DNA of 64,000 nt from Rhodococcus sp040643435 (lineage in GTDB: Bacteria; Actinomycetota; Actinomycetes; Mycobacteriales; Mycobacteriaceae): positions 1 to 64,000 of the forward strand of contig NZ_JBEYUH010000009.1 in assembly GCF_040643435.1 (NCBI RefSeq), written 5' to 3'. The notes beneath the pieces are model-generated. The model had not been told where the DNA came from. It did no database searches and saw only the letters and a program-made list of their open reading frames with translations. Made by a program: the position numbers and the translations under genes. Within the stretch, counting starts at the first letter, position 1. The number at the start of each line of letters is the position of its first letter. Positions 11,043-20,660 of this stretch are shown one piece after another.

Positions 11043-11711
11043 TCACGCGTGAGCGATCACGAGGGCTCCGAGAGGCTCGAATCCGGCGTGCCGCAGCGCC
11101 CGGACGGACTCGCGGACGGTGGTACCGGTGGTGAGCACGTCGTCGACGACGAGCACCGGAACCGAGCGTGGCAGCCCCTCCGCACGCACCGAGATGCGCC
11201 CGGTGAGATTGCGTTGCCGGGCGGCTGCCGTGAGCCCCACCGAGTCGCGCACACCCGCCGCCACATTCAGGATCGGGTGCACGTGCAGCGAGCGGTCGTG
11301 CGCCGCGGCGGCGCAGGCCGCGCGCGTGACAGGATCGCCGCCGCGTGCCCGCGCCGCGCGCGTCCGGGTGGGCGCGGGTGCCACGATCAACGGTCCGTCC
11401 GGCAGGTCGCCCCACCGCCGTAGCCGCGAGATCGCAACCGCCCACGCGAGGCCGAGGGGCTCGGCGAGATCCCGGCGTCCGCGTTCCTTGGCGACGATCA
11501 CCGCGCGACGCCGGGGCCCGGAGTACGTGCCCAGGCTCCACACCCGAACTCCGGGATCGACGCGGGGTACGACCACCGCGGGATGATCGGTGAGTTCCCG
11601 CCTGCACACCCGGCACCAGCTCGAGCCGGGGGCAGCGCATCCGCCGCAGGTGGAGGGCAGGACGAGGTCGAGAAGGGCCGACAGCACACCGGGGAGTGTG
11701 CCCGAGATCAC
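11043..11711 (-). CDS. ComF family phosphoribosyltransferase-like protein
   Basis: About 222 residues. The N-terminus carries a CGGC...CRVC zinc-ribbon. The C-terminus has a type I phosphoribosyltransferase PRPP-binding loop (VPVLVVDDVLTTGTT), together the layout of the ComF family. In competent bacteria ComF helps DNA uptake; in actinobacteria the role is undefined. It follows lpqB after 9 bases, in the same position as Rv3242c. The GTG start lacks a strong ribosome site and could depend on coupling with lpqB. Confidence 0.85.
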   Translation of the reverse strand: MISGTLPGVLSALLDLVLPSTCGGCAAPGSSWCRVCRRELTDHPAVVVPRVDPGVRVWSLGTYSGPRRRAVIVAKERGRRDLAEPLGLAWAVAISRLRRWGDLPDGPLIVAPAPTRTRAARARGGDPVTRAACAAAAHDRSLHVHPILNVAAGVRDSVGLTAAARQRNLTGRISVRAEGLPRSVPVLVVDDVLTTGTTVRESVRALRHAGFEPLGALVIAHA

Positions 11712-11720
11712 CGACAGTGC

Positions 11721-13496
11721 TCAGCCGGGGAGCACGGGGATCGCAGCCATACCGGCGAGGCCGGGCACCTCTCGCCAGTACCGGTCGCCCGCCGGGTCGC
11801 GGTCGTTGAGCTGGAAGACCGTGCGGGAGTCCGCCACGAATTCGCTGCTCGTCGACGCCTCGATCGCCACCACAGGTGGCGTGAGGTTGCGACTGGGCAA
11901 GGCGTCGATTCGCGAGCCGTCGACCGCCAGCTGCACCACGGGCACATCGGCCGCGGCACGGGAGACCACGATGGTGTCGGCAGTACTCCAGTCCAGCGCC
12001 AGGGCAGGTCCGCCCAGACCGAAGCCGATCTCGCGCGGACTGCTGAGCGAATACTCGCCGGTCGTCGTCGGGACGACCGTGGCGACGAAGACCCGGCCGT
12101 CGACGATCATGGCGGCGCGGACCCCGTCACGCGACAGGCGCAGTTCACTGATCCGGCCCCCGAGACCCCGGATCGCCCCGGCCTCGACACCGACCACCGT
12201 CACCCGTCCGGTCCCTGGTTCCCGCACCGCACGTACGACTGCGGTCCCGTTGACGACCGCCCACACCGAGTTGTTGTTGGGAGCCCAGGTGGGGCGGGTG
12301 ATGGTCCCGCCGTCGACCGCCGGCTCGGCCGTTCCCTCGTTGTAGGTGCCCACCATGAGCTGTGCGGCCGGTTCCGGTGCAGGTTTCCCAGTGTCCTCGA
12401 CGGCGGCGACGAGTTCGCCGTCGAGTGACAAGGACACCGATTGCAGATCGTCGGATGCGCCGAAGAAGCTGCGGACGGGGGTGACCCCTGTCTCCGTGAC
12501 GCTCACCAGCCTCCCGTCGAGCAGCGCGTGCAAACCGACCGTCACGCTCGACGTGGCGAGGGGATTCATCGACGCCACATCCGCAGTGGTCCACCCGTTC
12601 GGAAAACGTTCGTCGAGTGGTTGACCGTCCGCGAGGAGGTGGTACGGCCCGCCGATGTCGGCGTTGGCGAGAGTCCAGATCACCTGCGCGGCGAGCAGTT
12701 CGCGATCCTGCCGTCCCATCGAGCCGGCACCCTGGAAGTCGATGCGGATCCCGCCGAGTCCCACCCCCACGTCGGTCGTACGGCCATCCGCCTTCGTCAC
12801 CGATCCGATGACGGTGACATCCTCGAGAAGATTCTTGACCGCCGGCGCGAGCACCGCTTTCGGCCCTTCGACGAGCAACCCGATGAGCTGGGAGGCCGTC
12901 TGCTCCGGAGGCCCCGTGATCCAGCGGGGGTCGGGAACGACAGCGTTGCCGGTCGGGTCGAGGAAGTACAGCGACCGGCGCTGATAGGTGTTGAGGAAGC
13001 GCGGCCGATCCATGATGACACCGGGTGGCATCCCGTCGATGCGCCACTCTCCGTCGGTGCGCACGAGAGAGAATCGGGCCTCGAAGTCGCCCTCGTCGGC
13101 CCGGTACACACCGCCTGCTTCGAGGTGTCCGACGGTGCTCGCCCGGATCACGTAGGTTGCGCTGTTGCCGTCCCGTTCCTCGACGAGGACGTCGACCTTG
13201 TCGACGATCGTCGCACTGGCAGCGTCGTCCCATGCCTCGGACATGCTCGAGGTGAGGAACTGCCGAGCGGCGCGATGCCGGTTCGCCGGGTCGGTGCTGG
13301 CCTGGAGGAAGTCGCGCAGCAGGAGGTCGGGTTCGCGGCCCGGCACGGGCGCTGCGACCTCCGTGGTCACCGGTCCCCTCTCGAGGGTTCCGATGGCCTG
13401 CGGGGACGACGAGTCGGGCAGGGTGGCACATCCGGACAGCACCAGTGCGAGAAGTACGACGAGCACGCCCGCTGTACGCGGAGTCGAGCGGCTCAT
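11721..13496 (-). CDS. lpqB: MtrAB-associated lipoprotein LpqB
   Basis: A 591-residue lipoprotein. The signal peptide ends in the lipobox VLSGC with Cys23 as the lipidation site. A GerMN-like domain follows in the N-terminal half (LIGLLVEGPKAVLAPAVKN), and then a beta-propeller-like C-terminus. In actinobacteria LpqB sits outside the membrane and tunes the MtrB sensor kinase. Its ATG overlaps the mtrB stop by 4 bases (ATGA), so the mtrA-mtrB-lpqB operon is translationally coupled. Because mtrB is frameshifted here, that coupling depends on the downstream frame being translated. Confidence 0.94.
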   Translation of the reverse strand: MSRSTPRTAGVLVVLLALVLSGCATLPDSSSPQAIGTLERGPVTTEVAAPVPGREPDLLLRDFLQASTDPANRHRAARQFLTSSMSEAWDDAASATIVDKVDVLVEERDGNSATYVIRASTVGHLEAGGVYRADEGDFEARFSLVRTDGEWRIDGMPPGVIMDRPRFLNTYQRRSLYFLDPTGNAVVPDPRWITGPPEQTASQLIGLLVEGPKAVLAPAVKNLLEDVTVIGSVTKADGRTTDVGVGLGGIRIDFQGAGSMGRQDRELLAAQVIWTLANADIGGPYHLLADGQPLDERFPNGWTTADVASMNPLATSSVTVGLHALLDGRLVSVTETGVTPVRSFFGASDDLQSVSLSLDGELVAAVEDTGKPAPEPAAQLMVGTYNEGTAEPAVDGGTITRPTWAPNNNSVWAVVNGTAVVRAVREPGTGRVTVVGVEAGAIRGLGGRISELRLSRDGVRAAMIVDGRVFVATVVPTTTGEYSLSSPREIGFGLGGPALALDWSTADTIVVSRAAADVPVVQLAVDGSRIDALPSRNLTPPVVAIEASTSSEFVADSRTVFQLNDRDPAGDRYWREVPGLAGMAAIPVLPG

Positions 13497-15215
13497 GTAC
13501 TGGCTCCTTCCGACGATGTGCTCGCAGAGTCGCTCGGGGTCTCCCCCACCGGCGGCCGCTCGGGTACTTCTGCGCCTTCCGGAAGTCTGCCCTGCACCGC
13601 CCGCACAGCGGTGGGGACGAGGGGAAGCGGACTGCGACCCACCTTACGTCCGCGCTCGCGCGGCAGCGTGAGCCGGAAGCTCGCACCCCGCCCCGGTTCA
13701 CCCCACGCTTCGAGCTTGCCGTGGTGCAGGTTGGCGTCCTCGACACTGATGGCGAGCCCGAGACCGGTGCCGCCGGACCGCCGCACCCGCGACGGGTCCG
13801 AGCGCCAGAACCGGTTGAAGACGAGCTTCTCCTCGCCCGGCCGCAAGCCCACACCCTGATCGCGGACGACGAACGCTGCCGTGGCGTCGTCGGCCCGCAA
13901 CCGCAACAGGATGGGCTTTCCTTCACCGTGGTCGATCGCGTTGGCGAGGAGGTTCCGCAGGATGCGCTCGACGCGCCGGGGGTCGACCTCCGCCTCGACG
14001 GGTTCGTCCGGCAAATCCACGATGAGTTCCGTGGCGGTTTCGCGGGCCAGGTGACGCACCGTCGAGACGGCAGCACGCGCACACATCCGCAGGTCGAGAC
14101 GCTCGGATGCGAGTTCGGCAACGCCGGCGTCGTGCCGGCTTATCTCGAGCAGGTCGTTGAGAAGACTCTCGAAGCGGTCGAGCTCCGCGACGAGCAGTTC
14201 GGACGACCGCTTGAGGACAGGGTCCAGTTCGTCGCTGCCGTCGTGGATGAGATCGGCGGCCATGCGCACGGTCGTCAGAGGGGTGCGCAGTTCGTGACTC
14301 ACATCCGAAGTGAACCGTTTCTGCAGGTTGCCGTACTCCTCGAGTTGGGTGATCTGCCGCGACAGGCTCTCGGCCATCTCGTTGAACGACATCGCCAGCC
14401 GGGCCATGTCGTCCTCACCTCGTACGGGCATGCGTTCCTTGAGCCGCCCGTCCGCGAATCGCACAGCGATCCGGGAGGCGGAGCGGATCGGCAGGACGAC
14501 CTGCCGCGCGACGATCATGGAGATTGCTGCCAGCAGATACCAACAGGACCACGGCACCGACGAGCAGTGTGCCCCGCACGAGGGCGAGGGTGCGTTCCTC
14601 ACCGCCGAGAGGGAAGACCAGATACAGCTCGAGTGTCGAGATGTCGGAATCGGTGGGACTGCCCACGATGAGGACGGGACCGGTATATCCCTCCGGGTCG
14701 GAGACGGTCGCGAACTGGTAGGCGATCTGTCCGTTCTGGACGAAGGCACGCAGATTCTGCGGTATCTGATCGGCGGGCCCGCTCGAGGTGGGGGCTCGCG
14801 GTCCGTCACCGGGGACGATCAGGACGGGGTCGAAGGTGCCCGCGACTCCGGCGTCCTGTCCCCCTTCATTTCCGCGGCTGGTCAGGATCGCAGCGGCACC
14901 GTCGAGCCGGACTGCGAGCGACCCCGAGTCGTCGGCTCCGGCGAGTTGTCCCTCGACCAGGGCGCGGGAGCGTTCCATCTCCTCGGTCGCCGCGTCGATC
15001 TTCACTTCGAGCAGACGGTCGGTGATCTGGCTCGTGAGTACCACTCCGAGCACGAACATGACGATCAGCGACAGCGTGAGGGTCGACGTCACGACCCGCA
15101 GCTGCAGCGATCGTCGCCAAGTGTGCGCGAGCCGGCTGCTCATCGACCGCGACCACCTCACCAGCGGCAGCGTCCTTCGCGTGATACGCCGCCGAAGCCG
15201 GTAGGTACGGATCAC
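13493..15215 (-). pseudogene. mtrB: Sensor histidine kinase MtrB, split by a frameshift
   Basis: MtrB is the membrane kinase of the MtrAB system, which controls cell-wall hydrolases and osmotic response. The first part (15215 to about 14540) encodes a basic N-terminus, a membrane helix (TLTLSLIVMFVLGVVL), an extracellular sensor domain and the start of helix two. The second part, in another frame (about 14539 to 13493), encodes the rest of helix two, HAMP, the H-box SDVSHELRTPLTTVRM and the ATPase domain with GTGLGLAISVEDA. Removing one base near 14537-14539 restores a smooth protein (VVLLVLLAAISMIVARQ). Everything else is intact. A sequencing error or a very recent mutation is likelier than true loss, because the gene is normally conserved and often essential. 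The GTG start overlaps the mtrA stop (GTGA). Confidence 0.88.
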
Positions 15216-15889
15216 GGTGGTCCGGCCTTGTAGCCGACCCCCCGTACCGTGAGCACCGCCTCGGGATTCTCGGGATCCTTCTCGACCTTGGCACGCAGTC
15301 GCTGGACATGGACGTTCACGAGCCGGGTGTCGGCGGCATGCCGGTAACCCCAGACCTGTTCGAGCAGGACCTCACGAGTGAACACCTGACGCGGCTTGCG
15401 TGCGAGAGCCACGAGCAGGTCGAACTCGAGGGGCGTCAGCGAGATCGCTTCGTCGCCACGAGTCACCTTGTGAGCGGGCACGTCGATGGTGATGTCGCCG
15501 ATCGTCAGGACCTCGGCGGGTTCCTGCTCGGTGCGGCGCAGCCGTGCCCGCACCCGCGCCACGAGTTCCTTCGGCTTGAACGGTTTGACGATGTAGTCGT
15601 CGGCACCGGACTCGAGGCCGAGGACGACATCGACGGTGTCGGACTTGGCGGTGAGCATGACGATCGGAACACCGGAATCGGCTCGGAGCACCCGGCACAC
15701 GTCGATGCCGTTCATACCGGGAAGCATGAGGTCGAGCAGGACGAGATCGGGACGGATCTCCCGCACGGCGCCGAGCGCCTGCGTACCGTCACCCACCACG
15801 AACGGTTCGAATCCCTCGCCGCGCAGCACGATGGTGAGCATCTCGGCCAGCGCAGTGTCGTCGTCGACTACCAGAATCCTCGGCTTCAT
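15212..15889 (-). CDS. mtrA: Response regulator MtrA
   Basis: A 225-residue OmpR/PhoB-type regulator. The receiver domain has the phosphorylated Asp in LVLLDLMLPGMNG, the switch Thr in MLTAKS and Lys in VKPFKP. The winged-helix domain ends VRGVGYKAG. In mycolata MtrA is an essential regulator of replication- and division-linked genes and wall hydrolases such as rpfA and ripA. It starts 5 bases after tmk with a GAGG ribosome site, and its stop overlaps the mtrB start. Near-identity with mycobacterial MtrA makes the assignment firm. Confidence 0.97.
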   Translation of the reverse strand: MKPRILVVDDDTALAEMLTIVLRGEGFEPFVVGDGTQALGAVREIRPDLVLLDLMLPGMNGIDVCRVLRADSGVPIVMLTAKSDTVDVVLGLESGADDYIVKPFKPKELVARVRARLRRTEQEPAEVLTIGDITIDVPAHKVTRGDEAISLTPLEFDLLVALARKPRQVFTREVLLEQVWGYRHAADTRLVNVHVQRLRAKVEKDPENPEAVLTVRGVGYKAGPP

Positions 15890-15894
15890 AACCT

Positions 15895-16560
15895 CTATCG
15901 TGTCACTCCTTCACCGTTGTGAAGCAGATTTGAGATGTGAACGGCGAGTTGTCGTGGGGCGGTCTGCGGGCCTGCGACCTCCCACGGAGACATCCAGTGT
16001 TGCTGCGCGAGCCCGTCGTACACCTCGCCGGTGCGCTCTTGCAGACCGGAGTCGCGTTCGTAGGCGTCGCGGTCGCGATCCGTCTCGGTCGCGGCCCGGT
16101 TACGGGCCCGCGCCGCAGCCAGTGCGACGGGAACCCGAAGCAGCACCTGCAGATCGGGCACCGGAAGCCCGAATCGTTCGAATTCGAGCCGGCGGATCCA
16201 GTCCACCGCAGGGCCGGTGGCGTCCTGGTTCCGGCGCGCCGCGGTGTACGCGGCGTTGGATGCGACGTACCGATCGAGCAGCACGATGTCGTTGTCGGCG
16301 AGCATCTTGCGCAACTCGTCGGCTGCATCACGACGGTCGAGTGCCCACAGCAACGCCATCGCCTCCACACTCGCGGCGGTGTCCCCGTGATGCCCTCGCA
16401 ACGCTTCCGCACCCAGATCGGCATGGATCGAGTGCCCGTAACGGGGAAAGGCCAGCGTTGCGACCGTGAGTCCTGCCTCGCGCCAGGTCTCGACGAGGCC
16501 GGCGGACAGCGTCCGTTTGCCGGCCCCGTCGAGACCTTCGACGACGATCAGATCACCCAT
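15895..16560 (-). CDS. tmk: Thymidylate kinase (dTMP kinase)
   Basis: About 221 residues. It phosphorylates dTMP to dTDP for DNA synthesis. Walker A is EGLDGAGKRTL, the conserved DR motif is LLDRYVASNAAY, and the TLAFPRYG segment matches the actinobacterial enzyme (Rv3247c). The ATG at 16560 places the P-loop near the N-terminus as in the family; an upstream in-frame extension to 16638 would overlap ahcY. It sits between ahcY and mtrA, as in mycobacteria. Confidence 0.93.
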   Translation of the reverse strand: MGDLIVVEGLDGAGKRTLSAGLVETWREAGLTVATLAFPRYGHSIHADLGAEALRGHHGDTAASVEAMALLWALDRRDAADELRKMLADNDIVLLDRYVASNAAYTAARRNQDATGPAVDWIRRLEFERFGLPVPDLQVLLRVPVALAAARARNRAATETDRDRDAYERDSGLQERTGEVYDGLAQQHWMSPWEVAGPQTAPRQLAVHISNLLHNGEGVTR

Positions 16561-16591
16561 GTGCCCTGTGATTCCCGTCGAGTGGGCGGGC

Positions 16592-18061
<1,470 letters not shown>

Positions 18062-18161
18062 GTGCAGATGCCTCTTCCTGTCGGCAGACGATGTTGGTTC
18101 CAGGCTATACAACCTGCGCGACGATCGGTTCGGTCGCACTCCGGTAGGGCCGCGGAGCCGG

Positions 18162-18812
18162 TCAGCCGTGTACTCCCGCTCGTTCCACGAACGGCACGAG
18201 CAGATCGGCGAGGTCGGCGGCCACGTCGCGCCCCGAGGTCGGGGGCATGGAGACGAAACTCAGCGCGACCCGCACGACAGCGCGTGCGAGGATGCCCGCG
18301 TCGGTCTCGGACGCCCCGATCCAGCTGTGGTGGAAGGTCTCGGTGAGACGGCTTGCGCCGCGTTCGAGGATCGGGGCGGCGTCGGTGGTGATCAGGCGGA
18401 GCAGGTCGGGTTTGGCCTCCCCGTCGAGCAGCGACCGCACGAGAGGGTCGGCGGCGGACGCCTCGAAGAAGAAGGCGAATCCGTCGACGAGTGCGGCACG
18501 CGCGTCCCCGACATGCGCGTACACGGAGTCGGCGACCGCGTCGACGAACTCGTCGACCAGACGCAGCGCGTAGCCCTGGGCGAGTCCCTGCCGGGAGGAG
18601 AACTCCTTGTACAGCGTCTGGCGGCTGATGCCTGCGGTTCGGGCGACATCACTCATGGTGACCGCCGACCAGTCGCGTTCGGCCAGAAGCTCACGCATGG
18701 CATCGAGAATTGTCGAACGCAACAACACCCGACTGGCCTCGTGGAAGGGAACGCGCGCGGTCGACATGGTCGGAACGCTCTCACGCAGGCGGGTGTGCGT
18801 CAAAGCCGCCAC
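18162..18812 (-). CDS. TetR-family regulator of the alkane hydroxylase operon (AlkU-like)
   Basis: A 216-residue TetR repressor. The helix-turn-helix is in AVTMSDVARTAGISRQTLYKEF (about residues 51-72, quoted in part), and the ligand-binding domain fills the rest. It is the last gene of alkB-rubA-rubB-tetR, starting 30 bases after rubB with GGAAGGG before a GTG. The same four-gene order is known in Rhodococcus and in M. tuberculosis (Rv3249c). Control of alkB is inferred from this context. Confidence 0.88.
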   Translation of the reverse strand: MAALTHTRLRESVPTMSTARVPFHEASRVLLRSTILDAMRELLAERDWSAVTMSDVARTAGISRQTLYKEFSSRQGLAQGYALRLVDEFVDAVADSVYAHVGDARAALVDGFAFFFEASAADPLVRSLLDGEAKPDLLRLITTDAAPILERGASRLTETFHHSWIGASETDAGILARAVVRVALSFVSMPPTSGRDVAADLADLLVPFVERAGVHG

Positions 18813-18842
18813 GCGCCGCGCCCTTCCGGTGTGGCCTGCCGC

Positions 18843-19028
18843 TCACCGGCGGACGATCTCCACCATTTCGAAATCCGCCTTGGCCGCGCCACAGTCCGGG
18901 CAGGACCAGTCGTCGGGGATGTCCTCCCAGCGGGTGCCGGGTTCGATGCCCTCGTCGGGCCACCCTTCGGCCTCGTCGTACTCGAAGCCGCACACGAGAC
19001 ACCGGAACAATCGGTAATCGGTATTCAT
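18843..19028 (-). CDS. rubB: Rubredoxin, AlkG2-type (electron donor to AlkB)
   Basis: A 61-residue one-iron rubredoxin. The iron ligands are CLVCGFEYDE and CPDCGAAK. The glycine after the second cysteine and the EGWPDEGIEPGTRWEDIP segment fit the AlkG2 type, which in studied systems passes electrons to alkane hydroxylase. The start overlaps the first rubredoxin's stop in an ATGA. The family needs a rubredoxin reductase, and none is seen in this window. Confidence 0.92.
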   Translation of the reverse strand: MNTDYRLFRCLVCGFEYDEAEGWPDEGIEPGTRWEDIPDDWSCPDCGAAKADFEMVEIVRR

Positions 19029-19192
19029 CGAACGTGCTCCTCGAAGTCGATCTTCTCGCGGACGCCGCAATCGGGACAGGGCCAGTCGTCGGGCACGGCA
19101 TCCCACGGGGTCCCGGCCGGGAATCCTTCGTGGGGCGCACCGGCACTCTCGTCGTAAACGAAATCGCAGACCGGGCAACGGTATGCCGACAA
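19025..19192 (-). CDS. rubA: Rubredoxin, AlkG1-type
   Basis: A 55-residue rubredoxin beginning (M)SAYRCPVCDFVYDESAG. The iron ligands are CPVC and CPDC. The residue after the first CxxC is Asp rather than Gly, the AlkG1 pattern; such rubredoxins usually cannot replace AlkG2 in alkane oxidation. The only sensible start is TTG at 19192, 5 bases after the alkB stop, with GGGGAAGGGAAG as ribosome site. It is coupled by ATGA to the next rubredoxin. I set the boundaries directly from the sequence. Confidence 0.88.
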   Translation of the reverse strand: MSAYRCPVCDFVYDESAGAPHEGFPAGTPWDAVPDDWPCPDCGVREKIDFEEHVR

Positions 19193-19197
19193 CTAGA

Positions 19198-20442
19198 TCA
19201 CTTCCCTTCCCCGACAGCGGAATCCGTCGAGCCGTAGCGTGCCAGGATCTTCTCCCGCAGACGCGGCTCGATGTTCACACGCGTGATGTCGCCGTCGTAG
19301 TGGTCGAGCACGCGAGGGTCCATGACCTTGCGCCAGAGCGGCGGGATATAGGCGAGGGTGATCATCGTCGCGTAACCGGCCGGCAGCTGAGGCGAGACCT
19401 CCATGCTGCGCAGCGTCTGGTAGCGACGGGTGGGGTTGGCGTGATGGTCGCTGTGACGCTGGAGGTGGTACAGGAAGATGTTCGTCACCAGGTGGTCGCT
19501 GTTCCAGCTGTGCGCGGGTGAGCACCGCTCGTAGCGACCCTTGCCGGTCTTCTGCCGCAGCAACCCGTAGTGCTCGAGATAGTTCACGACCTCGAGAAGC
19601 GAAAACCCGAACACAGCCTGGATCACGAGGTAGGGAGCGATACCGAGACCGAACACGCCGAGCAGTACCGCGTACAGCACCACCGAGATCGCCCACGCGT
19701 TGAGGACGTCGTTGTGCACACTCCACACCGGCTTGCCGAGACGTTCGAGACGGGCGCGCTCGAGCCGCCACGCCGAGCGCAGGCTGCCGACCACACTGCG
19801 CGGCAGAAAACGCCAGAAGCTCTCCCCGAACCGCGCCGAGGCGGGATCCTCCGGAGTCGCCACGCGAACGTGATGCCCACGATTGTGCTCGATGTAGAAG
19901 TGGCCGTAGAACGACGGGGCGAGGGCCCACTTCGACAGTCGGCGTTCGAATTCGACCTTCTTGTGGCCGAGTTCATGCGCGGTGTTGATGCCGATACCCG
20001 CAACCACGCCGACGGAGATTGCGAGACCGATCGCGGATACCACGCCGAGACCGCCGTCGATACCGAGCCAGGACAGATCGTCGGCCGACCACAGATAGCA
20101 GGCGAAGATCAGTGACGCGAACTGGAAGGGCAGGTAGAGATACGTGCAGTATCGGTAGAAACGATCGTTCTCGAGCTGCTCGAACATCTCGTCCGGTGGG
20201 TTCTCACCGTCGGGTCCGATGAACAGGTCGAGGGTCGGAACGAAGACGTAGACCAGCATGGGCCCGATCCACCACAGGATCGGGGTGATGCTCTGCAAAC
20301 CGAGCTGGTTGCCTGCCCACACGAGCGCTGTGGCGAGGAACAATGCCGTGGGCGGTACCAGGCCCAGAAGCCACAGGTGTCGCTTGCGGTCGCGCCAGTG
20401 GAGTTCGGGTTCCTCGCGCGACTCCGCCGATGCCGTGCTCAT
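19198..20442 (-). CDS. alkB: Alkane 1-monooxygenase
   Basis: About 414 residues. This integral-membrane di-iron enzyme hydroxylates the terminal carbon of medium-chain n-alkanes using O2 and rubredoxin electrons. The histidine motifs are all present: HELGHKK, EHNRGHH, LQRHSDHHA and the NYLEHYGL signature. Several hydrophobic helices are visible (LWLLGLVPPTALFLATALVW and later). The ATG at 20442 has a GGAGAGA site; upstream in-frame starts lie before that site and are unlikely. It leads the alkB-rubA-rubB-tetR operon. Confidence 0.96.
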   Translation of the reverse strand: MSTASAESREEPELHWRDRKRHLWLLGLVPPTALFLATALVWAGNQLGLQSITPILWWIGPMLVYVFVPTLDLFIGPDGENPPDEMFEQLENDRFYRYCTYLYLPFQFASLIFACYLWSADDLSWLGIDGGLGVVSAIGLAISVGVVAGIGINTAHELGHKKVEFERRLSKWALAPSFYGHFYIEHNRGHHVRVATPEDPASARFGESFWRFLPRSVVGSLRSAWRLERARLERLGKPVWSVHNDVLNAWAISVVLYAVLLGVFGLGIAPYLVIQAVFGFSLLEVVNYLEHYGLLRQKTGKGRYERCSPAHSWNSDHLVTNIFLYHLQRHSDHHANPTRRYQTLRSMEVSPQLPAGYATMITLAYIPPLWRKVMDPRVLDHYDGDITRVNIEPRLREKILARYGSTDSAVGEGK

Positions 20443-20455
20443 GTCGTCTCTCCTC

Positions 20456-20556
20456 ATCCCCGTCGATATCCCCGTCGATGGCGCGCACCTCATCGAACTG
20501 GTGACGCACACCACTCTAGGTTTGACTCTAGATCCACATTCGTCAGAGGTCTAGAC
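20456..20556 (-). promoter_or_regulatory. alkB leader with 12-bp tandem repeat and TCTAGA repeats
   Basis: A perfect 12-base tandem duplication (20456-20467 and 20468-20479) lies just before the alkB ribosome site. Farther upstream two TCTAGA sites (20527-20532 and 20550-20555) are separated by 17 bases, and CTCTAG is directly repeated near 20515 and 20527. A TAGAGT hexamer there could be the -10. These are candidates for the AlkU-type operator. Confidence 0.4.
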
Positions 20557-20599
20557 ATTTTGAGGAATTTGTAAATGTTGTGATCCGTCCGGAAACGAC

Positions 20600-20630
20600 G
20601 GAAGGCGAGCTCGTTCGAGCTTCGCCTTCC
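20600..20630 (-). terminator. Terminator-like hairpin after manA
   Basis: The arms 20600-20612 and 20617-20630 pair over 13 bp with one bulged base around a GTTC loop. It begins 31 bases after the manA stop and separates manA from the alkB promoter. Confidence 0.6.
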
Positions 20631-20660
20631 GGGTGATCCCGCTCCTGGCGGGAACAGCTC

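Noticed and set aside
18062..18161. Possible SAH riboswitch upstream of ahcY
   Set aside because: The gap is only 100 bases and shows no recognisable conserved core or pseudoknot. An ordinary promoter explains it.
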